A stretch of DNA of 64,000 nucleotides from Nitrospirota bacterium (lineage in GTDB: Bacteria > Nitrospirota > Thermodesulfovibrionia > Thermodesulfovibrionales > Dissulfurispiraceae). Numbering within the stretch: the first letter of the stretch is position 1; the number at the start of each line of letters is the position of its first letter. Below the pieces are notes generated by a model. It saw only the letters and a list, made by a program, of their open reading frames with translations. It had not been told where the DNA came from and did no database searches. A program made the translations under genes and the position numbers. The DNA lies in contig JADFXU010000004.1 in NCBI GenBank assembly GCA_015233365.1, forward strand, positions 1-64,000. The letters run 5' to 3'. This document shows positions 27,316 to 35,968 of the stretch, in pieces.

Positions 27316-27342
27316 ATTTTTTCACCTTCCGAATAATGGAAC

Positions 27343-27358
27343 AGCATTTTCAGTGCCA
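27343..27358 (-). promoter_or_regulatory. Sigma-54 promoter driving the kdp operon
   Basis: On the minus strand TGGCACTGAAAATGCT gives the invariant GG and GC dinucleotides exactly 10 bases apart (-24/-12), close to the TGGCAC-N5-TTGCW consensus. It lies 28 bases upstream of the first operon gene. The same 16 bases occur at 27967-27982 before the Fis-type regulator gene. Confidence 0.82.
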
Positions 27359-27503
27359 GGTGGAAAGCTCAAGCGAAGCTATTGAATTATTCTGATAATA
27401 TGGGTTTAGACAAAACATGTGAAAGACGCCGGACTTAAAAATTAAGTAACTGTCCTTAAAAATGAAACGTGGAAACTCATGCAAGGTTTGAATCTACCGG
27501 AGC

Positions 27504-27905
27504 TTATTCCGAATCATTTTTATTGAGGCCATACAGCTTGCGCTTTCGCCATAGTGTGACCGTAGTAATGCCGAGGATTTCGGCTGCTCTTTCAAAATTT
27601 TCTTCTGATGCCAGCACCGAGGCGATATGTTCTCTTTCCATCTCCGCCAGAGTCTTGAATTTTTTCTTTTGAGCAGTATCAATGCAATTTGTCGCCTCTT
27701 CGACTTCGGACCCGGAGGTGAGTATCACTATCCGTTCAAGCGTATTTCGCAGTTCACGGATGCTGTGGATAAGTTTGGCCAGGACTGCTTCGTCCTCAGG
27801 AGCGCCCCGGTTTGCGAATTCTTCCAGTTGCCGCATTGACCTGGAAACAAAGCCACGAAAATATTCCCGCCGGACTGGTTCTTTTTTTAAGCTCTCAGTT
27901 CTCAT
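27504..27905 (-). CDS. Fis-type regulator resembling the C-terminus of a sigma-54 enhancer-binding protein
   Basis: 133 aa. Residues 45-65 (SIRELRNTLERIVILTSGSE) resemble the last helices of the AAA+ domain of NtrC-like activators (RELxNxxERAVIL), and residues 85-128 (TLAEMEREHIASVLASEENF then ERAAEILGITTVTLWRKRKL) form the Fis HTH of the AlgB/NtrC type. The receiver and ATPase core, including GAFTGA, are missing. It is transcribed from its own sigma-54-like promoter, upstream of and parallel to the kdp operon. It is either a decayed activator or a DNA-binding-only modulator that needs a partner ATPase. Confidence 0.75.
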   Translation of the reverse strand: MRTESLKKEPVRREYFRGFVSRSMRQLEEFANRGAPEDEAVLAKLIHSIRELRNTLERIVILTSGSEVEEATNCIDTAQKKKFKTLAEMEREHIASVLASEENFERAAEILGITTVTLWRKRKLYGLNKNDSE

Positions 27906-27966
27906 TTTCCCTCTCAGGAGAGATTAGTGTCTTGACCCTCGCCCCCAGGTGAATCAACTGTGGCAA

Positions 27967-27982
27967 AGCATTTTCAGTGCCA
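27967..27982 (-). promoter_or_regulatory. Sigma-54 promoter of the Fis-type regulator gene
   Basis: Identical 16-base core to the promoter at 27343-27358 (GG-N10-GC), 62 bases upstream of the regulator start. Sequence upstream of both promoters also shares a TGAATTAT block at the same distance, suggesting a duplicated regulatory region. Confidence 0.8.
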
Positions 27983-28113
27983 GGAACGAGTCTGGACGCA
28001 AGCGGCTGAATTATAATGAGAACATAGAGTGGAATAAAAAGATCAGAGTGGCCTCAATTAATAAATAATTTAATTTCCATTAAAGAATTAAAGATTTTTT
28101 AAGAGGCCGGGCA

Positions 28114-31011
28114 TTGAAAGAGCCTATGGGTAGCACGGATTATTCATTTGCTGTATTATTAGATATTCGTTTATCAGGAGGACTTGTGCTGGATCTGATT
28201 ATATTGGTTGCGGTCTGTCTGCTGTTCTTTTTACCTGCGTTTCGCAGGGTAAGCAGGAGACAGTATGGCCGGGCATTTTTGTTTGCTTTCGCCGGTATCG
28301 TTGTTTTTAAAGGTATCTACCTGGGGGAAAGTTTATACACGGACTTTCTATGGTTCCAGGAGGTGGGCTACACACAACGTTTCTGGAAGCTGATTCTGGT
28401 AAAAGTTGCGATGAGCTCCATTGGCGGTTTGATTGCCGCTGTGGCAGGTTGCGCCACAGTTCTGGCATGGAACCGCTCTTTCACTAAGGCGAAGCCGGAG
28501 TTTGCAGGGCATCCAAACCGGAGATTGCTGAAGAGGGCATGTATGATTGCCCAGTGTTTTGCTTTTATTGTCTTCGGATTAGGGATTTCAGCTTACTGGA
28601 ACGAACTGCTGCTCTACCTGAATGCGGTGCCCTTCGGACAAACAGAGCCCGTCTTCAATAAAGACATCGGGTTTTATATTTTTTCGCTGCCTTTCATTAA
28701 AGTGGCTGCCGGTTTTGCGGAAAGCATATTTTTATACAACATAGTCCTGATCATGGTTTTGTATTTTCTTGAGGGATTGCTGTTCAGGGACACTACGTTA
28801 TTTCAGCAGCTCCAGAACTTGCAGAGGATCTCTCTGAAGTCTATGATAGAACCGTTCCTTCACCGTCTTATAACTCACCTGGCCATGCTCTCTGTAGCGG
28901 GCGCACTGATAGTTATGGTGGATACTTTTGTCAGCCGTTGGGAATTGCTCTATTCGCATCGCGGGGTTGTATACGGGGCCGGGTGGACCGATCTGAATGT
29001 CCAATTGCCTGCGTACAACGTAATGATCGCGGTGCTGGTCATTTGCGCCGTTGCATTTTCGATTTCCGTTTTTGCCAGGTCGACGCAGAGAACAATATTG
29101 ACCTTTGTTGCCGGCGTAGCACTGTTCCTGGTTGTAAAAATCTTCGGCGTCGGCATCATCCCGGAGGTCCTTCAGCATTTCAGGGTGTCCCCCAACGAAC
29201 TCCCGCTTGAAACACCTTACCTGGAAAGAAACATTGCGTTCACAAGAGATGCCTATGGCCTGAACAGGATTACGGAGATAAACTACCCCGTTAACACATC
29301 CGTTGAACCTCTTTCCAAGGACGACAAGGTAGTTGTGGAAAATATCAGGTTATGGGACCCCAGGATTCTGGAGGCGGCCAACAATCAGAACCAGGCTTTG
29401 CGTCTCTATTATTATTTTTCCGACGTGGCGGTTGACAGATATCCGCTGAACGGCAAGCTCACACAGCTGATGCTGTCCCTGCGCGAGTTGAATGTCGAAC
29501 GGCTTGCCCCGCAATCCAAGACATGGCAGAACCTGAGACTGGTCTATACGCACGGCTATGGAGTGGTTGCCGCGCCCGTTAACCGGTTTGGGCCTGAAGG
29601 TCTTCCGGATTATGTGTTGAAAGATATACCGCCGACTACGCCGTATCCTGAACTGAAGCTCGATCAGCCGAGGATTTATTTCGGCGAAGAAACCTTTAAC
29701 CTTATATATGTGAACACCAGGGTCAAGGAATTCGACTACCCGAAAGGGGATGCCAACGCCGAGTATAATTACCAGGGAAAAGGAGGGATAAGGCTTGATA
29801 CGTTTTTTAAGAAGCTTTTCTTTGCCCTGCGGTTTGAAGGCATCCGGATGTTCACAACTCAGGAGCTGACCTCTCAAAGCCGCGTTATGTTCCGCAGGGA
29901 CATAAGTACCAGGGTCAAAGCTATTGCACCGTTTCTGAGATATGATTCCGATATCTATTATGCCGTGGCCGACGGCAGGATATATTTTATCTGGGACGCT
30001 TACACCACAGGGAATACCTATCCGTATTCGCAGCCGGTGACGAACGACAGGATAAACTATATCCGCAATTCCGTTAAAGTAGTTGTGGACGCTTACAATG
30101 GGACGGTCACTTTTTATATAGCAGACAAATCAGACCCGGTTGTGCAAGCCTATGCAAAGGCATTTCCAGGCATGTTCCGGGATATTGCGGCAATGCCCGC
30201 GTCGCTCAGGCAGCATATCAGATACCCCGAGGACATGTTGAACATCCAGAGTTCGATTTATACGAACTATCACATGAACAATGCCCATGTATTTTATAAC
30301 CGTGAAGATGCGTGGGAGGTATCCCGTGCAGCGGCAAAGACCGAAGAGGCGCAGCATGTTACGCCTTACTACCTGATATCCCGCCTGCCCGACAGCGATA
30401 AGGAAGAATTTGTGCTCGCCCTGCCTTTTTCCCCCTATTCGGGAGATAAAAACAATCCGCGAAACAACATGGTCTCCTTGCTCATAGCGAGATGCGACGG
30501 AGATAAATACGGTAAGCTTGTGCTTTATAAGTTTCCCAAAGACAAGCAGGTATACGGGCCTCTGCAGATAGGCATCAGGATCAACCAGGATGAAACCATA
30601 AGCAAGGACCTGACTTTGTGGAACCAGCAGGGCTCCTCCGTGGTTTTCGGGAATCTGCTGGCCATCCCCTTATCGAATTTCAGGGTGATGTACGTCCAAC
30701 CTATTTATCTCCAGGCATCGGTGGGTAAAATGCCTGAATTGAGAAGGGTGGTAGTAGTATTCGGAGACCAGCTTTCATATGGCACGAGCTTCGAGGATGC
30801 CCTGAACAAATTCTTTGCGGGCGGTTACAGGCGCGAAGCGGTTACAGCAAAAGAGACATCAGTCAAGACTGAAATCCCGGGCAAGGACTTAATTAATTCC
30901 GCGGTGAAGCATTACGATGAGTACCGCAGCCTCATGGGGCAGGGCAAATACTCGGAAGCCGGAAAAGCCCTGGAAGAGCTGGGGCGTGTTCTCGGGAAAA
31001 TAAAGAAATAG
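28114..31011 (+). CDS. UPF0182 family large membrane protein
   Basis: 965 aa. The first third has about seven membrane helices (residues 25-375) with the family features YLGESLYTDFLWFQEVGYT and FNKDIGFYIFSLPF. The remainder is a large soluble domain containing LPFSPYSGDKNNPRNNMVSL then LIARCDGDKYGKL. UPF0182 proteins are widespread, but their function is not established. The proposed start is TTG 28114 preceded by AAGAGG; the next in-frame ATG is 12 bases on. It is the only gene of its unit, facing the LysR gene tail to tail. Confidence 0.9.
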   Translation: MKEPMGSTDYSFAVLLDIRLSGGLVLDLIILVAVCLLFFLPAFRRVSRRQYGRAFLFAFAGIVVFKGIYLGESLYTDFLWFQEVGYTQRFWKLILVKVAMSSIGGLIAAVAGCATVLAWNRSFTKAKPEFAGHPNRRLLKRACMIAQCFAFIVFGLGISAYWNELLLYLNAVPFGQTEPVFNKDIGFYIFSLPFIKVAAGFAESIFLYNIVLIMVLYFLEGLLFRDTTLFQQLQNLQRISLKSMIEPFLHRLITHLAMLSVAGALIVMVDTFVSRWELLYSHRGVVYGAGWTDLNVQLPAYNVMIAVLVICAVAFSISVFARSTQRTILTFVAGVALFLVVKIFGVGIIPEVLQHFRVSPNELPLETPYLERNIAFTRDAYGLNRITEINYPVNTSVEPLSKDDKVVVENIRLWDPRILEAANNQNQALRLYYYFSDVAVDRYPLNGKLTQLMLSLRELNVERLAPQSKTWQNLRLVYTHGYGVVAAPVNRFGPEGLPDYVLKDIPPTTPYPELKLDQPRIYFGEETFNLIYVNTRVKEFDYPKGDANAEYNYQGKGGIRLDTFFKKLFFALRFEGIRMFTTQELTSQSRVMFRRDISTRVKAIAPFLRYDSDIYYAVADGRIYFIWDAYTTGNTYPYSQPVTNDRINYIRNSVKVVVDAYNGTVTFYIADKSDPVVQAYAKAFPGMFRDIAAMPASLRQHIRYPEDMLNIQSSIYTNYHMNNAHVFYNREDAWEVSRAAAKTEEAQHVTPYYLISRLPDSDKEEFVLALPFSPYSGDKNNPRNNMVSLLIARCDGDKYGKLVLYKFPKDKQVYGPLQIGIRINQDETISKDLTLWNQQGSSVVFGNLLAIPLSNFRVMYVQPIYLQASVGKMPELRRVVVVFGDQLSYGTSFEDALNKFFAGGYRREAVTAKETSVKTEIPGKDLINSAVKHYDEYRSLMGQGKYSEAGKALEELGRVLGKIKK

Positions 31012-31030
31012 ACAATTGACCGGGAACATC

Positions 31031-31912
31031 TTATGACAGCAAATCCAGAAAGGCTTGTTTGAATGGTGACAGTATTTTGTCTTTTCTCATCACCACGACA
31101 AGGTATTCGGGTTTGAAATAGTCTGTCAGGGGAATGAATACAAGATTTTTCCCCGTTCTTGCCGGGATGTCTTTCACTATGGTGGCGAAAGACACTCCGA
31201 ATCCCATTTCGCAATAGGCGGAGCTTAACTCAACATTCGATGTCTCCATAACGACGTTATATTCCAGGCCGAGCTTGCTGAAAAGATCGTCTAACCGCCT
31301 GCGGCCATGGGACCCGGCTCCCATGGGCGGCAATATCAGGGGATATCGGACTATCTTGTCCATCGAAACCGGTTTTTCCTTAGTTAATGGATGCCCTTTT
31401 GCAACAATCAGGGCGGTCAGCGTCTTCTTCCACCGGACTGAGGCAAGCTCTTTTGGCGCCAATGATTCAAGAATAATTCCGAAGTCGATATCTCCCTCCC
31501 TGACAAGGTGAAGGACGTTTTGCTGGGACCGGTCAAGAATGGTCAACTCCACCCATGGGAACTGTTTCGTATACCGCTTTATAGGGACAGGGAGCAGATG
31601 ATAAAGTGTAGTAAAGGGAGCGGCTATTTTCAGGTGCCCTTTTTTGACTTCTCTGATTTCATTCAGGTCTTCCAGTAAATAGTCATATTTTTCGATCAGT
31701 GCCTCGGCAAAGGCAAACAGCCGCTTGCCTGCCGAAGTCAGCAGGATCTTTCGTTTGCCGATTCTTTCGAACAGAAGACAGTCCAGATCAGTTTCAAGGG
31801 CCTTGACTTGATGAGTCAGGGCGGACTGGGTCCTGAACGTGGCTTCGGCTGCTCTCGTAAAGCTGCCCAGGCGGGCAACATGGTAAAACCCTATGATCTG
31901 CTGCCATTCCAT
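31031..31912 (-). CDS. LysR-type transcriptional regulator
   Basis: 293 aa. The N-terminal winged HTH (residues 1-60, FYHVARLGSFTRAAEATFRT then QSALTHQVKALE) is followed by a periplasmic-binding-protein-like effector domain from about residue 90; length and the GHLKIAA junction suggest the CysB/CbbR branch. The ligand is unknown. It is divergent from the FlK-like thioesterase gene, the commonest LysR target arrangement, but a 178-bp structured element lies between. The AT-rich segment 31925-32000 contains several inverted ATTAT repeats that could be its operator. Confidence 0.88.
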   Translation of the reverse strand: MEWQQIIGFYHVARLGSFTRAAEATFRTQSALTHQVKALETDLDCLLFERIGKRKILLTSAGKRLFAFAEALIEKYDYLLEDLNEIREVKKGHLKIAAPFTTLYHLLPVPIKRYTKQFPWVELTILDRSQQNVLHLVREGDIDFGIILESLAPKELASVRWKKTLTALIVAKGHPLTKEKPVSMDKIVRYPLILPPMGAGSHGRRRLDDLFSKLGLEYNVVMETSNVELSSAYCEMGFGVSFATIVKDIPARTGKNLVFIPLTDYFKPEYLVVVMRKDKILSPFKQAFLDLLS

Positions 31913-32018
31913 AACCCCCCCCTGAATAAAATTACTTATTTATAATTTTCATTAATATTATGATAATAATCAATTTGAATAATATATTTCAATGTGGTAA
32001 TTTTGATGACATAAAAGC

Positions 32019-32196
32019 GTTATGGAGGATGTGTTTCTGGAGCGAATCGCGGAGTCTTGGTTACAGTTCTTGGCGAAGTGAGCGTATAGCAGGCGCAATG
32101 TCTGAGCCCGAAGGGCGAGTTTTGCGACTGTAGCGAATGAGCCTTTAGAACTGTCAAGACGCAGCGTCTGAGCGGAAGAGACACGTCCTCCATAAC
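32019..32196. repeat. Structured element family 2, copy 1
   Basis: 178 bp. The outer 16-base arms (GTTATGGAGGATGTGT and ACACGTCCTCCATAAC) pair with one G-T wobble. The core (GCGAATCGCGGAGTCTTGGT, then ACAGTTCT, a GCAGGCGC stem, and AGAACTGTCAAGACGCAGC) is about 80 percent identical to the copy at 44159-44355, but the outer arms are unrelated between copies. It fills the gap between the LysR and thioesterase genes and reads into the leader of the latter. Confidence 0.8.
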
Positions 32197-32216
32197 ACTC
32201 ATAGGGGGTATTTGAC

Positions 32217-32651
32217 ATGAAGGACTCTTTGCAACCGGGGTTGACGTATGAGTTCAGGTTCAGTATTCCTGAGAACAAGACCGTGCCTTTTCTTTATCCG
32301 GAATCACCGGAATTTCAGGTCATGCCGGGAGTGCTGGCAACAGGCTTCATGGTAGGACTGTTCGAGTGGGCGTGCATTAAAGCCGTTAACCCGTATCTGG
32401 ATTGGCCGAAGGAACAAACAGTAGGGACTGATATCAAAGTTAACCATGTCGCCGCCACCCCGCCCGGGTTCACTGTTACAGTAAAAGTGAAGTTGGTCCG
32501 GATAGAAGGCCGGAAACTTTCCTTTTCTATAACCGCTCATGATGGAGTGGATGCCATCTCAGAAGGCACGCATGAGAGATTCGTCATTGACGCGGCAAAA
32601 TTTAACGGGAAGATAAAGGCAAAAATCCAGGCGATTGGCGACGGGCATTAG
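32217..32651 (+). CDS. FlK-like hotdog-fold thioesterase
   Basis: 144 aa. It resembles the fluoroacetyl-CoA thioesterase (FlK) group: VLATGFMVGLFEWACIKAVN supplies the helix with the conserved Glu, and GTDIKVNHVAATPPG the conserved His-Val-Ala-Ala-Thr segment after it. These proteins hydrolyse acyl-CoA thioesters; members outside the fluoroacetate pathway have unknown substrates. AGGGGG lies eight bases before ATG. It is divergent from a LysR regulator that may control it. Confidence 0.82.
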   Translation: MKDSLQPGLTYEFRFSIPENKTVPFLYPESPEFQVMPGVLATGFMVGLFEWACIKAVNPYLDWPKEQTVGTDIKVNHVAATPPGFTVTVKVKLVRIEGRKLSFSITAHDGVDAISEGTHERFVIDAAKFNGKIKAKIQAIGDGH

Positions 32652-32706
32652 CCTGTAATAAGGCAGGCGATGGGGTCTTACTTATTGCCTATTGCCTATC
32701 GCCTTT
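32650..32706. repeat. Heptamer-repeat element (GGCAATA type)
   Basis: AGGCAGGCGATGGGG at 32661-32675 faces CTATTGCCTATTGCCTATCG at 32684-32703. The right arm encodes the last residues (GDRQ) and stop of the minus-strand gene that ends at 32689. Confidence 0.6.
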
Positions 32707-33228
32707 CTTTTTGATGTACCAGAGGGCGGCTGCCCCTGCCGCAGCTCCTGCAGCAGCCCCGGCTCCGATTCCTATTCCCAAGGCGGTCCTTTTTGCCTTG
32801 CGGTTCGTAAGTCTTTTATACCTGTCGGCTACAGCTTCGCAATGCCGGTTGTCCTTTTCGCAAAAATCGAAAATGCTCCTGAAGAGTTCTGTTCGTTCTT
32901 CTATGACATCCTGAAGCGCGCTCCAGTACTTGACCTTTTCCATGGCGCCCTTTTGCTCTCTCAATTTCTTTTCCCGTTCGATAGTCTTTATGAACGCGTC
33001 CAGCAGTGTCTTATCGGCATTATGGTAAAGGGGGAGATTAGGACTGCCGATTTTCTGCAAGATTGGCCACTGATACTTTTCCTCCTGACGAAAGATTTCG
33101 GATAATGACCGTTTGCCGAGGCGCAGGAGAATCGGCATCTTGCGTACGGAATGGTAAAAATTCTTCAATGCTGACTGATCAAATTTCATTCCGCTGAAAA
33201 TCTTCAGGAATTCTTTAACAGTAATCAT
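32689..33228 (-). CDS. Hypothetical protein with C-terminal glycine-zipper membrane anchor
   Basis: 179 aa; no family recognised. Residues 1-150 are highly charged and helical (Arg/Lys/Glu-rich, including a DVIEERTELFRSIFDFCEKD stretch), and residues 152-172 form an Ala/Gly-rich helix (GIGIGAGAAAGAAAGAAALW) followed by basic residues, a tail-anchor-like topology with the bulk in the cytoplasm. The final four residues and stop derive from a heptamer repeat. It is convergent with the thioesterase gene. The ribosome site is weak. Confidence 0.65.
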   Translation of the reverse strand: MITVKEFLKIFSGMKFDQSALKNFYHSVRKMPILLRLGKRSLSEIFRQEEKYQWPILQKIGSPNLPLYHNADKTLLDAFIKTIEREKKLREQKGAMEKVKYWSALQDVIEERTELFRSIFDFCEKDNRHCEAVADRYKRLTNRKAKRTALGIGIGAGAAAGAAAGAAALWYIKKKGDRQ

Positions 33229-33334
33229 AGTTCCGGCTAGTGCTCCCTCCCATGCTTATCACAAATTGGCCTGGAAAGACCCCGTAATGATATAATAACA
33301 CTAATCGGGGTGTCCATAAACTAACTTTATTTGT

Positions 33335-33368
33335 CATTCTCCCAAGCCCCGGACAAGCCGGAATGACT
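33335..33368. repeat. Degenerate REP-like palindrome
   Basis: GTCATTCTCCCAAGCCCCGG and the following ACAAGCCGGAATGAC form an imperfect palindrome of the widespread GTCATTC...GAATGAC type. It occupies the gap between the hypothetical gene and the pilus operon; the rest of that 159-base gap shows nothing else I can support. Confidence 0.5.
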
Positions 33369-33387
33369 TAGTAAAACATCCTTATAA

Positions 33388-34803
33388 GTGGGGTACTTAT
33401 TGGCAAATCGGATCGCGGTCAGCTTTGAGGACGAAGTTGTAAAGGTGGTTTACGCTTCCCTCAGCCATGGCAGCTTGACCGTCCGGAAAACACTGCTTCT
33501 GAAAAATGAAGAGTTTGATGATTTCCTGGCGGGCGAAAGGCACCGCGAATTTATTGTTGTAGCCGATTTCAAGGTTTCCTATTACGATATCCTTTTTTTG
33601 CCTCCGGCAAAGGACAAATATCTCAGACAGATTGTATATTCAGAGATAAGGAAGAAAAACCCCGAACTGAAGGACTTCTCGTTTTCTTACAGCGTGCTCG
33701 GGGAAACAGTGCGCGAAAGCAGGAAGGCTCTGGAAGTCTTTTTTTATGCAGTCAGCAATGCCGACCTGTATCAGATCATCCAGCGTTTTGATAAATACAG
33801 GAAGACCGTGAAATCCATATTTCCGATTGCCGCAGCTTTGTCCAGGCTGGTCAACGCTTTGCCTGTTGCCGGAGACGAACCTCAACTGTGTATTGCCGAA
33901 ACAGGGCCTAACAAGACGCTTTTTCTGGTGAAAGGCGGAAAGCTCCATTTTATAAGGACTGCCAACGCCCTTGAGACCGGGGTTCATGATATCGATGTCC
34001 ATGACATCAATATGACGGTGAACTACTGCCGCCAGACCTTGAGGATGACCCCTTCTTCGGTACTCCTGCTCGGAGGCGTCTGTCTTGGGTATGACGCGGC
34101 GATGGGCTTTAATGTTCCTTCCGCTTCGATGCTCCTGCCCTTCGGCATACCCGGTGCATGCGTATATATACCTGAGAAGATCTTTGCACGCAGGGAGGAG
34201 GCCATGGATTTTGTGTCCCCTATTGCAGCACTGATGCCCTACAAGTCAGCGGACGCTTTCAATATTCTCCCCCGGCAGTATGAGTTTTTGACGCTGCAAA
34301 AGAAAGGATTGGCGCTCTGCACAGTATGTTTTATACTTCTTTCGTTGATCGCCCTGTGGTTTTTGAGAACGAAGATATCGGAAATATCCCGTTTAAAGGG
34401 GGAAGCGGCTTTGTTAAGGACTGATATAAGCATGATGGAATCAGGCCGCCGGAGCTATGATATGCACTATGCCGAACTTATGAAATATATGCCTCTGATA
34501 AATTTTTTAAATTCCGTGAATTCGGCTCCGGATGCGCAAAAGGCTCTGATCTCTCTGTCCTCATTGAAAGAGCCGCACAATAAAGCGGTGGAGCTGAAGG
34601 CACTTACTGTTACGGTTGATTCCGGAGCTTTGAAACTGGTGTTACAGGGAAATATTGAGGCTGAAAAATATGCTGATATACAGAAGCATTATCGTACCCT
34701 GGTCGATGAACTGCGGCGGCTCAAAGGAATGACGGTGGGATCCGATACTCTGGATATAAAGAACAGAAAATTTCAGATAGAGGCCCGGTACAGTGACAAA
34801 TAG
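33388..34803 (+). CDS. MshI-like inner-membrane platform protein (PilM/PilN fusion)
   Basis: 471 aa. Residues 1-290 resemble a degenerate actin-like PilM/GspL cytoplasmic domain (ANRIAVSFEDEVVKVVYA at the start). One membrane helix follows at about residues 305-325 (GLALCTVCFILLSLIALWFL), then a short coiled coil and a PilN-like periplasmic ferredoxin-type domain. In type IVa pili these are two genes; here they are one, as in MSHA MshI. The product would link the cytoplasmic ATPase to PilO/PilP. The start is uncertain: GTG 33388, or TTG 33400. It overlaps the next gene by 11 bases. Confidence 0.75.
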   Translation: MGYLLANRIAVSFEDEVVKVVYASLSHGSLTVRKTLLLKNEEFDDFLAGERHREFIVVADFKVSYYDILFLPPAKDKYLRQIVYSEIRKKNPELKDFSFSYSVLGETVRESRKALEVFFYAVSNADLYQIIQRFDKYRKTVKSIFPIAAALSRLVNALPVAGDEPQLCIAETGPNKTLFLVKGGKLHFIRTANALETGVHDIDVHDINMTVNYCRQTLRMTPSSVLLLGGVCLGYDAAMGFNVPSASMLLPFGIPGACVYIPEKIFARREEAMDFVSPIAALMPYKSADAFNILPRQYEFLTLQKKGLALCTVCFILLSLIALWFLRTKISEISRLKGEAALLRTDISMMESGRRSYDMHYAELMKYMPLINFLNSVNSAPDAQKALISLSSLKEPHNKAVELKALTVTVDSGALKLVLQGNIEAEKYADIQKHYRTLVDELRRLKGMTVGSDTLDIKNRKFQIEARYSDK

Positions 34804-35314
34804 CTTTATTCGCTACCTGGCGTCCGGACTGGTCTTCACGATAATCATGTCATCTGTTGTCCTTTGCAACAGATACGGCGACTCAATTGCCGCAACAGTA
34901 GATGTGCTGCAAAAGGCAAAGCTCAATCTCATGAATGTGCGGGATGTAGGCCGCGCGGTTGACTCCGCCTTGTCAGGAGTGAAGGCGGCATTGCCTTCCA
35001 ATATTCTGTCGGGCACGCCGGAGGAATCGTTGTTTGCCGGCCTCGACGATCTGAAATCAAGAATGAAAGATGCCGATGTAACGGTCGATAATACTGAGCA
35101 AAAAAGCGACGAAATACGACTGCCGGTGCAGATAAGATCAGACATGAAGAATTACACCGATTTCGTCAATACTGTCGGGTACCTGCAGTCATTGCGGTTT
35201 CCTTTTTTTTCGATAACGAATATCTCGCTGACGCAAATGCAGGAGAAGAAGGAGTGGGCATCGGTGCGTTACGAAATTAAAGGTGCGCTGCGGATGCCGA
35301 AAGGAGCGTTATAG
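34793..35314 (+). CDS. PilO/MshJ-like pilus assembly protein
   Basis: 173 aa. One N-terminal membrane helix (residues 8-25), a coiled-coil linker, and a small periplasmic domain with SDMKNYTDFVNTVGYLQSL resembling PilO/GspM (a segment comparing subvectors with ...LVxFLxxLxxLxxF). It pairs with the PilN-like part of the preceding protein to form the inner-membrane alignment complex. Its start overlaps the upstream gene, implying translational coupling. Confidence 0.7.
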   Translation: MTNSFIRYLASGLVFTIIMSSVVLCNRYGDSIAATVDVLQKAKLNLMNVRDVGRAVDSALSGVKAALPSNILSGTPEESLFAGLDDLKSRMKDADVTVDNTEQKSDEIRLPVQIRSDMKNYTDFVNTVGYLQSLRFPFFSITNISLTQMQEKKEWASVRYEIKGALRMPKGAL

Positions 35315-35358
35315 CGTACAGCGTTATGGCGATGAATTAACTAATCGATGGAGAAATA

Positions 35359-35838
35359 ATGGTGGATAAGAAAACAGGCATTCTTATAGCCCTGCCGTTT
35401 ATAGCAATAGCGGCAGCCGTGCTGTTGCTGCCATACGCGAAGTTCGAGCCTTCGGTGTCCGGCTCGGAAAGACAGCTTGCCGGTTTCACGACCGGAAATA
35501 TTCCGTCGATCAGCAAGCGGGAACCGTTTACTGCATCTGCGCTCGACAGCCCCATAAAAATAGCTGTTGTTCAGAATAGCCCGAACAAAACCTTTCCCGG
35601 GGAGTCCCTTTCCCAATTGGCGCCTCCGCCGGGTACGACCCATGCGCAGGCGGCGCCTTTGCCTAAAGCCGATGTTGTATCGCTTATTGTTGTAAACAAT
35701 GACAACAAGATGGCGATAATTAATGGTAAAGTGGTAAGGGAAGGGGAGAAATCGGACGGCCGCCTGGTTGTGAAAATAGAAAAGAACAGGGTATTATTGA
35801 AGGACAAAACCGAATCAAAATGGCTGAAAATAGAATAA
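35359..35838 (+). CDS. PilP/MshK/GspC-like secretin-docking protein
   Basis: 159 aa. One membrane helix (residues 8-25), a Pro/Ser-rich linker, and a C-terminal small beta domain (SLIVVNNDNKMAIINGKVVR then EGEKSDGRLVVKIEKNRVLL) with the pattern of GspC homology-region/PilP domains that contact the secretin N-domains. It is placed immediately before the secretin as expected. Confidence 0.7.
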   Translation: MVDKKTGILIALPFIAIAAAVLLLPYAKFEPSVSGSERQLAGFTTGNIPSISKREPFTASALDSPIKIAVVQNSPNKTFPGESLSQLAPPPGTTHAQAAPLPKADVVSLIVVNNDNKMAIINGKVVREGEKSDGRLVVKIEKNRVLLKDKTESKWLKIE

Positions 35839-35968
35839 AGGCGAAAAGATAGGCTATAGGCAATGGGCGGCAGGTTATGGGAAAAAATCGAATAAAAAAT
35901 GGACGTTTCCGGCCTTTGTCGTTTGTTTTCCGCTTTTCGCCTATAGCCTATAGCCTATTGCCTATTGT
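35836..35968. repeat. Heptamer-repeat inverted element (GGCTATA/GGCAATG type)
   Basis: The left arm at 35840-35875 (GGCGAAAAGATAGGCTATAG, continuing with GGCAATGGGC) and the right arm at 35932-35968 (CGCTTTTCGCCTATAGCC followed by TATAGCCTATTGCCTATTG) are complementary over about 25 bases. The right arm is translated as part of the secretin signal peptide, and the secretin start codon lies between the arms. Confidence 0.85.
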
